The notes under the pieces: model-generated | Database searches by the model: none | What the model was told of the DNA's origin: nothing | What the model saw: the letters and a program-made list of their open reading frames with translations, nothing else | Made by a program: the position numbers and the translations under genes | Origin: M3007 sp032115775 | GTDB taxonomy: Bacteria; Bacteroidota; Bacteroidia; Chitinophagales; Saprospiraceae | Length of the DNA: 64,000 nucleotides | Assembly: GCA_032115775.1 (NCBI GenBank) | Contig: JAUMBL010000073.1 | Location: 15,174-79,173 of the forward strand | Direction of reading: 5' to 3' | Part shown: one piece after another, positions 11,101-17,600 of the stretch | How positions within the stretch are numbered: position 1 is the stretch's first letter | Layout: every line of letters begins with the position of its first letter

Positions 11101-12491
11101 ACCCAAACAATCGTCAGGTCTTCTTGCGGCGTGCAATTATCCGTCACGTGCGGGCGCACGCTTTCCGGATTGGGCGGCGGGATCAGGTTAATGCAGTCGT
11201 ACGGACCGCCTTCTCCGCCATCCCCAAGGATATTCAGGCCGGATGTAGTCCACGTTTGGCCACCCGGAAGCGGACCGTTGCTGTCGAACAGCGTGGGCGC
11301 CTGCGAGTCAATCAGAATAATTTTTGCAGAAGCCGAAGTTTCGTTACCGCAAGCATCCTGGATTGTAAACACCACTTCCACTTCGCGCGGCAGCGGCGAG
11401 CAGGCGCTCGGCATGTGATCGCGAACCGTAGCAGCAAACAACGGCGCGGAGTAAGCGCATCCGACCTGATTGGAGAGGCAGAACAGTATTCCCGGGAGAA
11501 TCGGATCTCCGCAGTTGTCCGAGTACGTGGCGCCGCCAATTGAAATCAGCCATGCTTGTACTGCCAAATCCGCAATGATGGGGAAGTTAGCATAGTTTTG
11601 GCATTGGAGCGTCAGGTTGGCTGGCGGCGTCAGGAACACCGGCGGCGTTTCGTCCGACACCGTGATCAATTGCGTGCAGGTACGCGTGTTACGGCTTTGA
11701 TCCGTAGCCGTAAAGGTGCGAACAAAACGGTACTTGTTTGCACAAAGCGTGTCAGTCTTAGGTCCGTCAGAATACGTCACATTAACAGTGCAGTTGTCAG
11801 ACACAGTACCTCCGATCGAGGAGAACTGTGCCGGCGTCATCAGAGCAGGCGGGTTAGCCGCGATCTGTTCGTTCGCACAAGTGTAGGTCTTGGCCGGCGG
11901 ACACGCCAAGGTCGGGCGTGTACAATCGGCGATGTAGATTCGGAATGGAAGCGCGCTAGACCGGCAGGGATCTACCCCCTGCTGGAAAATCTCGCGCGTG
12001 ACCCAAACTTCCGTGTAGTCACCCACGCCTGCCGAAATATTCGCGCAGGTGCGTGTGTACAAGGGGTGGCCGACAACAACTTCCTGCGGATCGTCCGCAT
12101 TGCCCAGGATATTGTCCGCGCCGTCCGGATCATCCGGATCGGCCGTCCAAACTCGCACCCTGGTACAACTCGGATTAGAAGTTGTTGTGAAAGGCCCAAG
12201 CAGACTCGCGTTGAGGTTGGTCTGGCCTAAGCCGTTCAGACACACCACAATCGAACCCGGCGGAAGCGGGGGAAAGGGCGGCGGCGGCGGCGGCGCACCA
12301 GCGTACGCGATGTCGCAAGTCAGGTCATCACCTCCATTTGTGGCAAACGCAGAGGGCATTCCAAGTACGGAGAAACAGAAAAGAGCCGCGGCTAAAGTCA
12401 GCCGAAGCGCAAATTTTGTCGTTCCAGTACCAGAAAGTGCTACTTCTGTGCGTGCACACGCAGGCGGATTAGCCTCGTAGACTTCTTTCAT
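1..12491 (-). CDS. Giant secreted HYR-like repeat protein (3' end outside window)
   Basis: An uninterrupted minus-strand frame runs from ATG at 12491 to the window edge: at least 4163 codons with the stop beyond position 1. The N-terminus has a long n-region, then a hydrophobic signal segment ending in the motif SAFA near residue 50, then a proline-rich stretch (about 67-78). Residues ~80-1460 are diverged Ig/HYR-like units; from there to the window edge (about 8100 down to 1) come ~33 tandem units of about 81 residues. Each unit contains TSFVQTITISDTQAPV, SCSEQVPAV, ATDNCGAPVDVEFSEVEV, CPNQY and RTWTAEDDCGN, so it has several regularly spaced cysteines. In Bacteroidota, such HYR-like giants are usually cell-surface or secreted adhesin-like proteins, often ending in a T9SS or gliding-associated C-terminal domain; that end is not visible. 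Surface adhesion is inference. I sampled the frame at several points (near 11.5-10.6, 7.9, 3.3 and 1.0 kb) and found it consistent. Confidence 0.9.
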   Translation of the reverse strand, partial: MKEVYEANPPACARTEVALSGTGTTKFALRLTLAAALFCFSVLGMPSAFATNGGDDLTCDIAYAGAPPPPPPFPPLPPGSIVVCLNGLGQTNLNASLLGPFTTTSNPSCTRVRVWTADPDDPDGADNILGNADDPQEVVVGHPLYTRTCANISAGVGDYTEVWVTREIFQQGVDPCRSSALPFRIYIADCTRPTLACPPAKTYTCANEQIAANPPALMTPAQFSSIGGTVSDNCTVNVTYSDGPKTDTLCANKYRFVRTFTATDQSRNTRTCTQLITVSDETPPVFLTPPANLTLQCQNYANFPIIADLAVQAWLISIGGATYSDNCGDPILPGILFCLSNQVGCAYSAPLFAATVRDHMPSACSPLPREVEVVFTIQDACGNETSASAKIILIDSQAPTLFDSNGPLPGGQTWTTSGLNILGDGGEGGPYDCINLIPPPNPESVRPHVTDNCTPQEDLTIVWVSDVPATVTGCGSPYDVITRTYQVDDCDPTTPSLLVTQEIRIKDDVAPFWTNNPNTVTLSCTVTDQRITDWLNNHGDDGAASDLCNTPVTITNNTTASALIANLRNWCPSSASTRSQTVTFTATDACGNTSTSTAVITLFDLEGPTASNPANVTVSCVADITQDITDVLDATDNCSGTVTVTTLTPQVIVNGTGCKASPIIIRQRYQLADCANNTSVVSRLVTVQDTILPTWTVDPTPLTIACDDPGNEVTLIQNWLTANGNGTATDNCSDVLYSTSPNTVANVFAALQCAKDTGYTTIVTFVASDSCGNTVSRTARVTLTDNTAPTATATPANYNCVEDLPAYNIGVVTGISDNCATLPQITVVARPDLESNNGGDGCADDTLKVFRRYQITDCTGNSAIVTQTITVVDNVKPTANCKPDTVDLGTDGTVTVNASQFDNSSADNCAGSLVLEFSRDELPLGVTSIPDGPYTTSKVFTCADIVDINNCNAATNNAQTIAIALQVIDSCGNANICNTWITVRDVQAPAFPVIADVTVTTSARTEFDCKANVTITPPQITENCTIACYTMQVEKEINNAFVTINPATGFATPNFRLQVSRDIDLDYVFEKGPKCAFETPMNPDDQYRITFYTRDEHGNADTVSYIITVKDDEAPLWEKCPQTIIADVVTNDCYQVKCWERPLPYDNCMFPVGPCDTPRVVVTASDPTVMVNFIQNSATDCAQFPIGTTEVYYTATDACGNVSTCTITVEISDTQAPTAKCIGSPVTINLEPDGDTEEPASFFDLGSTDNCVVCVIEVGRDGLFGDKVIFTCADVNTTVLVTLRVADCSPIANEATCTVAVNIEDMQQPGIAQCPADITVGTDADVCNAVVTYNTPLFNDGCGNPKEGGLVQGLLSSSTFPIGNTVVSYSYTSPSGFTVYCNFNVTVEDDQAPTLVCPSNVADLTCNTALPAPFAINNFGGTITDNCGVTLLESSDYDNGFSSCPNDGVKVITRTYTAWDAAGNTSVCSQSFTYLEDATAPVFSPASLSAVNGTCAGEVPVAPTVTAADGDGCGGVTINFNETITSLSGSGAPTCPNKFVVTRTWVASDICGNRATLVQVITINDDENPVLTSRPLNETHQCAAAVSAPPTIGATDNCGSVTVTFSETTDPGPTSCPNSFIIRRTWLATDACGNTDVHTQTITVNDTTNPVLSSKPADATVSCAALVPAVVAVTATDNCGVVNVDFSETTVPQGCENKYQVVRRWVATDACGNVDSHTQTITVNDTEAPAFSNVQASISVICAALVPAVSQPMATDNCGVATVDFAEYTVPGDCPNSYTVIRRWVASDLCGNRSTTLQTIVVNDQIAPTFNESLPGGLTVSCAQEVPAAAVLTATDNCDGAVQVIYSEELRPGDCPNQFSIVRTWTAEDLCGNLVKHVQTIIVSDIQAPVWNEAPAANVSTDCAENVTAAPVYTATDNCGIQVVVDYSEEFLPGTCANRFMLIRRWKAQDDCGNVVTRSQTVTVNDVTQPNWVETTLPANYTADCAEAVNTAEVLTATDNCGAPLNVEFYETTDLGTCPNDLVVKRRWYVQDDCGNSREHIQTITILDTQAPVWNEQAPAAVVNGDCADDVPLIPAQTATDNCNRPVDVEFSESIYPGLCTNSFTIIRRWTAEDDCGNITSREQVITINDNVAPVLANLPAATVLVDCAEKVPAVAPVTVSDNCGTVVDFDFTEVEVPGTCPNQYQIVRTWTAVDVCGNATSFVQTITISDTQAPTWTSTLPANASLACGETIPAAATLTASDNCGAPVDVEFNETWQPGAGPNDGNTLVRTWTAEDDCGNAISYVQTITVNDVTAPVLANLPQAFVNVSCSEQVPAVAAVTVSDNCQGTIDFDFTEVEVPGTCPNQYSITRTWTAVDFAGNATSFVQTITISDTQAPVLSGLPTATVGVSCSEQVPAVPTVSATDNCGAPVDVDFFEVEVPGTCPNQYSITRTWTAADDCGNIASFVQTINISDIVAPVLAGLPTAAFVNVSCSEQVPQVPNVTATDNCGAPVDLEFSEVEIPGTCPNQYSITRTWSAEDDCGNIASFVQVITINDVTAPVLANLPAASVSVSCAEQVPAVAGVTATDNCNQPVDLEFSEVEVPGTCPNQYQIRRTWTAEDDCGNAVSFVQTISINDSEAPVFAGLPAASVAVTCSESVPAVAIVTASDNCNQPVDIEFSEVEVPGTCPNQYQIRRTWTAEDDCGNIVSFVQTISINDNQAPVMVGLPVALVNVSCSEQVPTVGIVVATDNCNQPVDIEFFEVETPGTCPNQYIITRTWSAEDDCGNITSFVQTIVINDNQAPIMTGLPVASVSVSCSEQVPQVAIVVATDNCNAPVDVEFSEVEIPGTCPNQYAITRTWTAEDDCGNITSFVQTITINDTQAPVLNGLPLASVSVSCSEQVPAVPTTVTASDNCNQPVDLEFSEVEVPGTCPNQYQIRRTWTAEDDCGNATSFVQTITVNDTQAPTWTSTLPGNLTLNCGEAVPAAATLTASDNCNQPVDIELSETWQPGAGPNDGNVLVRTWTAEDDCGNAISHVQTITVNDLVAPVLGNLPAATVSVSCSEQVPAVANVTASDNCLGTVDVEFSEVEVPGTCPNQYGITRTWTAVDFAGNATSFVQTITISDTQAPVLSGLPTATVSVSCSEQVPAVPTVSATDNCGAPVDVEFSEVEVPGTCPNQYGITRTWTAEDDCGNITSFVQTITISDTQAPVLSGLPTATVGVSCSEQVPAVASVSATDNCGAPVDVEFSEVEVPGTCPNQYQIRRTWTAEDDCGNATSFVQTITISDTQAPVLSGLPTATVGVSCSEQVPAVPAVSATDNCGAPVDVEFSEVEIPGTCPNQYSITRTWTAEDDCGNATSFVQTITISDTQAPVLAGLPAASVRFSCSEQVPAVAAVTATDNCGAPVDVEFFEVEAPGTCPNQYSITRTWTAEDDCGNITSFVQTITIEDLQAPVFAGLPAASVSVSCSEQVPAVANVTATDNCNQPVDIELSEIEIPGTCPNQYQIRRTWTAEDDCGNAVSFVQTITISDTQAPVWTSTLPGNLSLNCGEAVPAAATLTASDNCNQPVDIELSETWQPGAGPNDGNVLVRTWTAQDDCGNAISHVQTITVNDLVAPVLANLPAATVSVSCSEQVPAVANVTATDNCQGTIFVQFNEVEVPGTCPNQYQVRRTWSAIDFAGNSTSFVQTITISDTQAPVFAGLPTASVTVSCSEQVPAVASVSATDNCGAPVDVEFSEVEVPGTCPNQYGITRTWTAEDDCGNITSFVQTITISDNQVPVLSNLPAASVSVSCSEQVPAVAAVTATDNCNQPVDLEFSEVEIPGTCPNQYAITRTWTAEDDCGNITSFVQTITISDTQAPVLSNLPTASVSVSCAEQVPAVANVTATDNCNQPVDLEFSEVEVPGTCPNQYQIVRTWTAEDDCGNAVSFVQTITISDTQAPAFVGTLPTNFTLSCGETVPAAPVLTATDNCNQPVDVEFNETYLPGAGPNDNATMVRTWTAEDDCGNIVSHVQTITINDVAAPVFAGLPAASVNVSCASAVPAVANVTASDNCQGAIVVTFSEVEVSGGCPNRFTLTRTWTAVDLAGNATSFVQTINVNDNVAPVVSCPAPLTAQCSVDERPVYANLSEFNLAGGSASDNCGLSINDFGMISQTNVGNVFTRTYRVTDQCGNAATCAQTITVL

Positions 12492-12751
12492 GAGATTGAA
12501 AATTTAAGTATAAGTAATAAAGTTTTATTATCTGACAATCAAATACTTATGTGGATTAAAAGCCGTAAAAATCAGTTTTTGGCCACTAAAAAAACGACGG
12601 CATTTAGTGTACATGACAAAAATCATGCCTAAATATCATACGCGTGTAAAACAGATATTCCATCCGCTTTCACCTTGCGAAGGTAAGTGAAAGTTTTAAT
12701 TTGAGGTAGCTACAAAGCTACAAACGTAAAAAAAAATTAATAAACGTCATA
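12492..12751. other. AT-rich intergenic leader of the giant gene
   Basis: This 260-bp gap lies between the LytTR gene and the giant repeat-protein gene, both on the minus strand. It is distinctly AT-rich and should hold the giant gene's promoter and leader. I could not find a convincing TTG-N20-TAnnTTTG promoter or a terminator for the LytTR gene in it. Tandem LytTR-binding repeats were not obvious by eye. Confidence 0.5.
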
Positions 12752-13459
12752 CTAAACCAGTTCGTGCCCCTGGGCAAGCAGGGCATTTTGCGTGTCTTTA
12801 ATACGCCGTTTCGCCACCAGGACGGTGTGTCCGGGCAACAGGAGGGTATCATTTTCAAACCCTAGCACCTGGCGCAGGTTGACGATAAATTTTTTGTGGA
12901 CGCGCAGAAAATACGCCTCCGGCAGGCGGCTTTCCCAATACCCGAGATTGCGGGTTGCCACCACTTTTTCGTGGTGCGGAATGCGCGTATAAAGGTTGGT
13001 AATTTCAGCCTGCGCCTCGAGGTACAGGATATCTTCAGCAGCGATGCGGATGCGCCGACCCTTTATCAGGGTTAAATCTAAGGCCGACCCAGCAGATTCC
13101 TTTCCGGGCATGACCGGATCGGTTTTTTGTAGCCGCAGCGCAATCCGATCCAGCGCGCGATCCCATTCATTTTTATCCGGCTGGTGCAGCAAGAAGTAAT
13201 CGGCATCCATTTTCCAGGCGCGCAAAGCATCTGAAGGATCTTTGGAGTACCAAATCCAGGGCAGATCAGTAGCCTTCGGATGGGCTTTAACTGTAGCGAC
13301 AAAGGCCGAATCTACCACCAGGGCATGCGGCCAATCGTGATCCAAACGCTGTGTATCTACGTGTACAAAACGCCATCCTCTGGACTTTGCGGACAAAGCC
13401 AAAGGACCGTTGCGGGCGCAAGCGGTCGGGTCATCACCGAGGTATGCCAGGTTTATCAT
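12752..13459 (-). CDS. LytTR-domain DNA-binding regulator with degenerate receiver-like N-domain
   Basis: This 235-aa protein starts at ATG 13459. Residues ~129-228 form a LytTR DNA-binding domain (RIRIAAEDILYLEAQ, then FLRVHKKFIVNL, a classic LytTR signature). Residues 1-115 resemble a response-regulator receiver in layout: a possible phospho-acceptor Asp near residue 50 and an ALRAWKMDADYFL segment like the receiver alpha4-beta5 region. The usual acidic pocket and the conserved Lys-Pro are not clearly present. LytTR proteins bind direct repeats upstream of targets. It lies directly upstream of, and co-oriented with, the giant secreted protein gene, so control of that gene is plausible but is inference. 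The PorV-like gene upstream is separated by a strong terminator, so this regulator is probably transcribed separately from that operon. Confidence 0.85.
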   Translation of the reverse strand: MINLAYLGDDPTACARNGPLALSAKSRGWRFVHVDTQRLDHDWPHALVVDSAFVATVKAHPKATDLPWIWYSKDPSDALRAWKMDADYFLLHQPDKNEWDRALDRIALRLQKTDPVMPGKESAGSALDLTLIKGRRIRIAAEDILYLEAQAEITNLYTRIPHHEKVVATRNLGYWESRLPEAYFLRVHKKFIVNLRQVLGFENDTLLLPGHTVLVAKRRIKDTQNALLAQGHELV

Positions 13460-13489
13460 GCTATTTGCAAGGTCTGTATGATTAGATTA

Positions 13490-13540
13490 GAAAAAAAAAA
13501 TTTGACGTCGGCGCGCGCTGCGCGCGCTCCGACGTCAAAT
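13490..13540 (-). terminator. Rho-independent terminator after the PorV-like gene
   Basis: A near-perfect inverted repeat (TTTGACGTCGG plus a GCGCGC extension, one mismatch) occupies 13501-13540. Read on the minus strand it is followed by ten or more T residues (A tract at 13491-13500). It starts 19 bp past the stop of the PorV/PorQ-like gene and ends the three-gene T9SS-related operon. Confidence 0.88.
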
Positions 13541-13558
13541 GCGCGGAATCAGATTCTT

Positions 13559-14608
13559 TTACAGATCAATCCGGACACCTACACTGTGGATACCTTTAAA
13601 AACACGCGTATTCCGAAAGCCGTAATCAATGGCAATAGCCGGTGTATTCGAACCCTTTTTCATCGGATACGCCACCGACAGGCCGGCGCTCAGACCGTTG
13701 TCGAGGGTAGATTCGACGGTATTCGGATCAAATTCATTCTTGTAGGCCATCCGCAGGGCGAAATTCTTATTCAACGTGAATTCCAAGCCCGCGCCGTACT
13801 GGTCGCGCGAAAACGCGTTTGAAATAAATGCACCCGACAGCGACAGGCGGCTGGTGCGGCCGATCAGCCAATCGTAGGAAGCGCCGATGTTCAACTGCGA
13901 AGGCAATTCATACGCTGCCGGACGCGAGCTGTAGGTCAGCAGGTAATCAAACGTCGGACTGGGCGAAGGCCGCTGACGCGACAAACCCTCTCCGCGGAAA
14001 ACCATCTTCGAGCCGATGTTGCGCAAGGAAATACCAAATTTGAAATTATCCTGCTCGCCGGTGACGTATTGCACGCCGGCGTCCAGCGCCATGGCATTCG
14101 CCGACACATTGGAAACAGACTCCGTGATAAATTTGAAAGTAAAACCCACAGAAACCTTGTTTGCAAAAATATGGGAATAAGATACGCCCATATTGAAGAA
14201 ACTGGGACTGAAGGTAGCGCCCGACCCTTCCGGGGTATCCTCCGTCGTCAGGTCAAAATCCCCCAGATCAAACGTAACCAGGCTGATCCCGAAGGCGCCG
14301 CTCTTGCCCACGCGCTGACCGAAGCCGAGCGCGTTGACATTGATATCGGATCCCTCCAGATAGCGGGTATTGGTAATCTGAAACTGGGTTTTATTGATAC
14401 GGGCAAGGCCGGCCACGTTTAGATACATGGCGTCCGTGCCGCTGATGCTGGATACGTTCAGGCCGTGTAAGCCGGCCGAACGCGCCCAAGGGTTGATGAG
14501 CAGTTGTTTGGCGCCTTCCTCCCCCTGCCGATCAGGGTTCCCGGCCCATGATGCGGCAGCCGGTAAAAGCAGCAGCGCGCCGAGCAGAATATGGTATAGT
14601 TTATTCAT
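13559..14608 (-). CDS. PorV/PorQ-family outer-membrane beta-barrel protein (T9SS-associated)
   Basis: This 349-aa protein starts at ATG 14608 with a signal peptide (MNKLYHILLGALLLLPAAASWA). It matches the PorV/PorQ-type pattern: INPWARSAGLHG near the start, NVAGLA, then a repeating amphipathic beta-strand pattern with GISLVTFDLGDF, ATFSPSFFNMGVSYSH and LDAGVQYVTG. PorV is an FadL-like barrel that hands T9SS substrates to the sortase complex; PorQ-type paralogues are also T9SS-linked. It lies 72 bp downstream of a gene for a T9SS-sorted protein and two genes downstream of a TonB-dependent receptor. I infer that it serves export or surface display of its neighbour. Whether it is the genome's main PorV or a paralogue cannot be told here; embedding in a substrate operon favours a paralogue. 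Confidence 0.85.
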   Translation of the reverse strand: MNKLYHILLGALLLLPAAASWAGNPDRQGEEGAKQLLINPWARSAGLHGLNVSSISGTDAMYLNVAGLARINKTQFQITNTRYLEGSDINVNALGFGQRVGKSGAFGISLVTFDLGDFDLTTEDTPEGSGATFSPSFFNMGVSYSHIFANKVSVGFTFKFITESVSNVSANAMALDAGVQYVTGEQDNFKFGISLRNIGSKMVFRGEGLSRQRPSPSPTFDYLLTYSSRPAAYELPSQLNIGASYDWLIGRTSRLSLSGAFISNAFSRDQYGAGLEFTLNKNFALRMAYKNEFDPNTVESTLDNGLSAGLSVAYPMKKGSNTPAIAIDYGFRNTRVFKGIHSVGVRIDL

Positions 14609-14630
14609 GACGATAAAAATGGTTGAGTGA

Positions 14631-14662
14631 TTATGGATTGCGGACGAATCCGCAATCCATAA
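14631..14662. repeat. Perfect 14-bp stem-loop between two operon genes
   Basis: TTATGGATTGCGGA and its exact reverse complement flank a CGAA tetraloop between the T9SS-cargo gene (ends 14681) and the PorV-like gene (starts 14608). No T tract follows on the minus strand, so it is not a standard terminator. It could act as an mRNA stabiliser or a partial attenuator that adjusts the downstream gene. Confidence 0.75.
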
Positions 14663-14680
14663 TCTATAATCCGAAATTGA

Positions 14681-17600
14681 TTAGTTCAGTCCTGACGGGT
14701 CAAACTGCCTGCCTATTCCAAACCATTTGACCGTTCGCTCACCCATGCCGGGCGCCTGTATCTGAATCAGGTACACGCCGCTTGCCACGGGCACGCCTTT
14801 GCTGTTGCGCATATCCCACTCGAGGTCGGGCGTGATCTGGCGGTAGGGCGCGTATTCTTCATTGCGCTGGTACTGGCGGATAAACTTGCCGTCGAGCGAG
14901 TAGATCGTCACGGAACACTTAGCCGGCAGGTTGGTGATCTTCACCAGGTTGGAGAACTGCGAGGTCTCATACTGCGAATAGCCGTAGTACGGATTCGGTA
15001 CCACCTTGACGGAATCGAGCGCGTTATTCACTAAATCGCCGGTCAGTTCCAGCGGTTCGCGCCCGTTGATCTTGATCAGGTACTTCGGATGGGCGGTGAA
15101 GGCGCCGGCAGCGTCTTTGTTGTACCAGGTTTGGTACGGATTGTCCACGCGCAATTTGACTACTACGTCATTCGGCACCAAGCCTTCGCGCAGCGACTTC
15201 ATCTGGAAGGGCGGGAGGCATTGCACCATCCCGCACCAGGCGAGTTTCCGCATTTCGAGGATCTTACTGCCCTGTTGCTGAGCCGCCGGCCAGTTCTCCG
15301 GCGTAAAGCGGCGGTGAATTTCGGCGCATCCGTCGTAGGGAGAATTGGACACATAAATAAAGTGCTGTCCACCCATCACAAAATCGTAGTACGCCACCGG
15401 ATTGTCGCCGCGGAAGAACTGATCCGTGGGGTTCCAGAGCATATCGCGACCCGTGTAGCGGGTATCGAGGCTGGAACTGTAGCAGGAGTTTTCTCCGAAG
15501 AAAATATTCAGGCGCTGACCCGTTTCCACGTCAATGGCATATCCCGGGAACCAGCCCATACCGCGCAGGGTATCGCCGGTCGCAGTGGTGGAGCCATCGT
15601 ACTCGGGCAGGCCGTCACCGTTAGCGTCTGTTTTGCCGACGGCGGGCGACCAGCGGGTGTCGAACATCTGGCGAAGGCGGTTCGGCGCGGGGCTTTGCGT
15701 AGTGAGTGTCGGATCTTTCAGCGTGTATTCCGGCGCGGTGTAGAAGCCGGAAGCCATTTCGATGACCGCGCAGCGGCTCCACTTGCTGGTATCGCTGGTA
15801 AGCACGATGTCCACATTCGGCAGCGCATTGAGTTTGCGGTAGCGGTTGTTCGGATCTACGAAGTTCGTAAGGCCACCCACCACCGACTGGTTGAGCGCGG
15901 TGCCAAAGTTTTTCGTCGTCCAAGCCGGCGTAAGGATCTGGTTGGCATCTTCAGCGATACGCCAATCGGCCAATACATACGGTACGAACCAGCCTTCGCC
16001 GAGGGTGCTCAGGCCTTGGAAGGGATCGAGGGGCGCATCCTCTTCCAGCGGGCGTGTTTTCACATAGTGGAACAGCCCGAACTCCTGATCGCCGAAGCCG
16101 AACAACCATTGCTGGTTGGGGTCTTTGTATTCCAGTTCCGCGCCGATTGCGCCGTTGGCTGTTCCTGGGGAGGCAAACAAATCCGGGCGGTTGACGGGCA
16201 GACTGGGCGTGAAATTTCCTGTTTCTGCCGTTTGCTGCACCGTAATGGAGAAGCCGTATTCGAGGAGCAGTTGTTCGTTTAACTCGGCTATCGACGTTTC
16301 GGAGGCAATCACATTACCGCCGGGCAGTTGGCGCAGTTCCCAGCGCGCATCCGCGTCAATCTTGTTATCGGTGTTGTTGCCGTCCACAATAGTGAGTTCA
16401 TACTCGCCGTCTTTCACTTCGAATGGATTGAAGATGGTCACGCCGATGGGGCCGCGGCCGGGGCGGTACGTCAGCGTGCTGTCGAATCCCGGTTTCAGCG
16501 CGGCATCACGGGATTCCGGCGTCAAATCGAGGAAGTTGCCGCCGGCGCCCAAACCTTGCAGTCGGGTAACTTCCACCCCGTCGCCGTAAGCAGATTGCAG
16601 TACCTGATCCACGATCGGCCGCGGAACGACCGTATATATCTGAATATTCTGGCGACCCACCAAGTAGGGGCGCTGCTGGCCGTCCACCGGACGCAGGAGC
16701 GGATCGAACGTGAAGTAATTATTATAGGCGTAAGCGATCACCGAGAAATAATATTTCCTGTGGTTGATCAGCCTTTTGTCGTTACCTACGGCAAATTTAT
16801 CATCTTTAATACTAAAGGTACGGCGAATACCGGAGTCCTTGCCTTCCACCTGCAATTCCGGATAGTAAATAACCTCATTGGTATTCGGATCACGGGTTTC
16901 GATCCAGTTATAAACTTTTTGAACGCCGTTTTTAACGTCCACTTCCGACACCAGGCGGGCTTTGCCCGGATCGTCATAATCGCCAGCCGAGACGTTCGGA
17001 TTGATCAGTTGATAAATCCGATAGCCTTCGAAGCGGTAGTTCGCCAGTGCCTGGCTATCCGGATCGGTGGACAGCTTGAATTTTTCCGGCGCGAGGAAGT
17101 CGGACTCCTGGTAATTTTCCCGGAAGTTATTCGACAGGGAGTCGTTGGAGAGCACTGCCACAATTTCCTGGTGGAGTTCTACCCAGTTGACCGTCGGGGC
17201 GGACGGGCCGTCCAGCAGGTCGAAGCAGTTATCGAACAGGCCTTGCGCGAGGCGGTCGGCGCGGAACAGTTGTTCCAGATCGGGGCAGGGATAGTCAATA
17301 TCCGGCACCCAGGGAATCCCGATGATGAGCTCGTTGACGGCGCCGGGTTTCAGGGTAAAGGGGCCGGAAGCCTGCAGGGTACGGCGGTCGCCGAACGTCA
17401 GGTTTGCGGTACACATAGACCATCCGGCAGGGTCATTCGGCGGATCCGGCAGCGCGAAGCGGGTCGGAACCGCATTCGGATTGCTTGGCGCATAGCCGTT
17501 ACCGCCGATCGACACCGGTGTGCCATCGCGCCAAGTACCCGTGATGTAGCGGTAGTACTCGATATCTGCGGAGGGGTCGTGCGTAGCAGTAGGGTGTACG

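Noticed and set aside
12492..12751. A riboswitch or RNA leader for the giant gene
   Set aside because: The gap is AT-rich and I found no conserved stem pattern or known riboswitch core.
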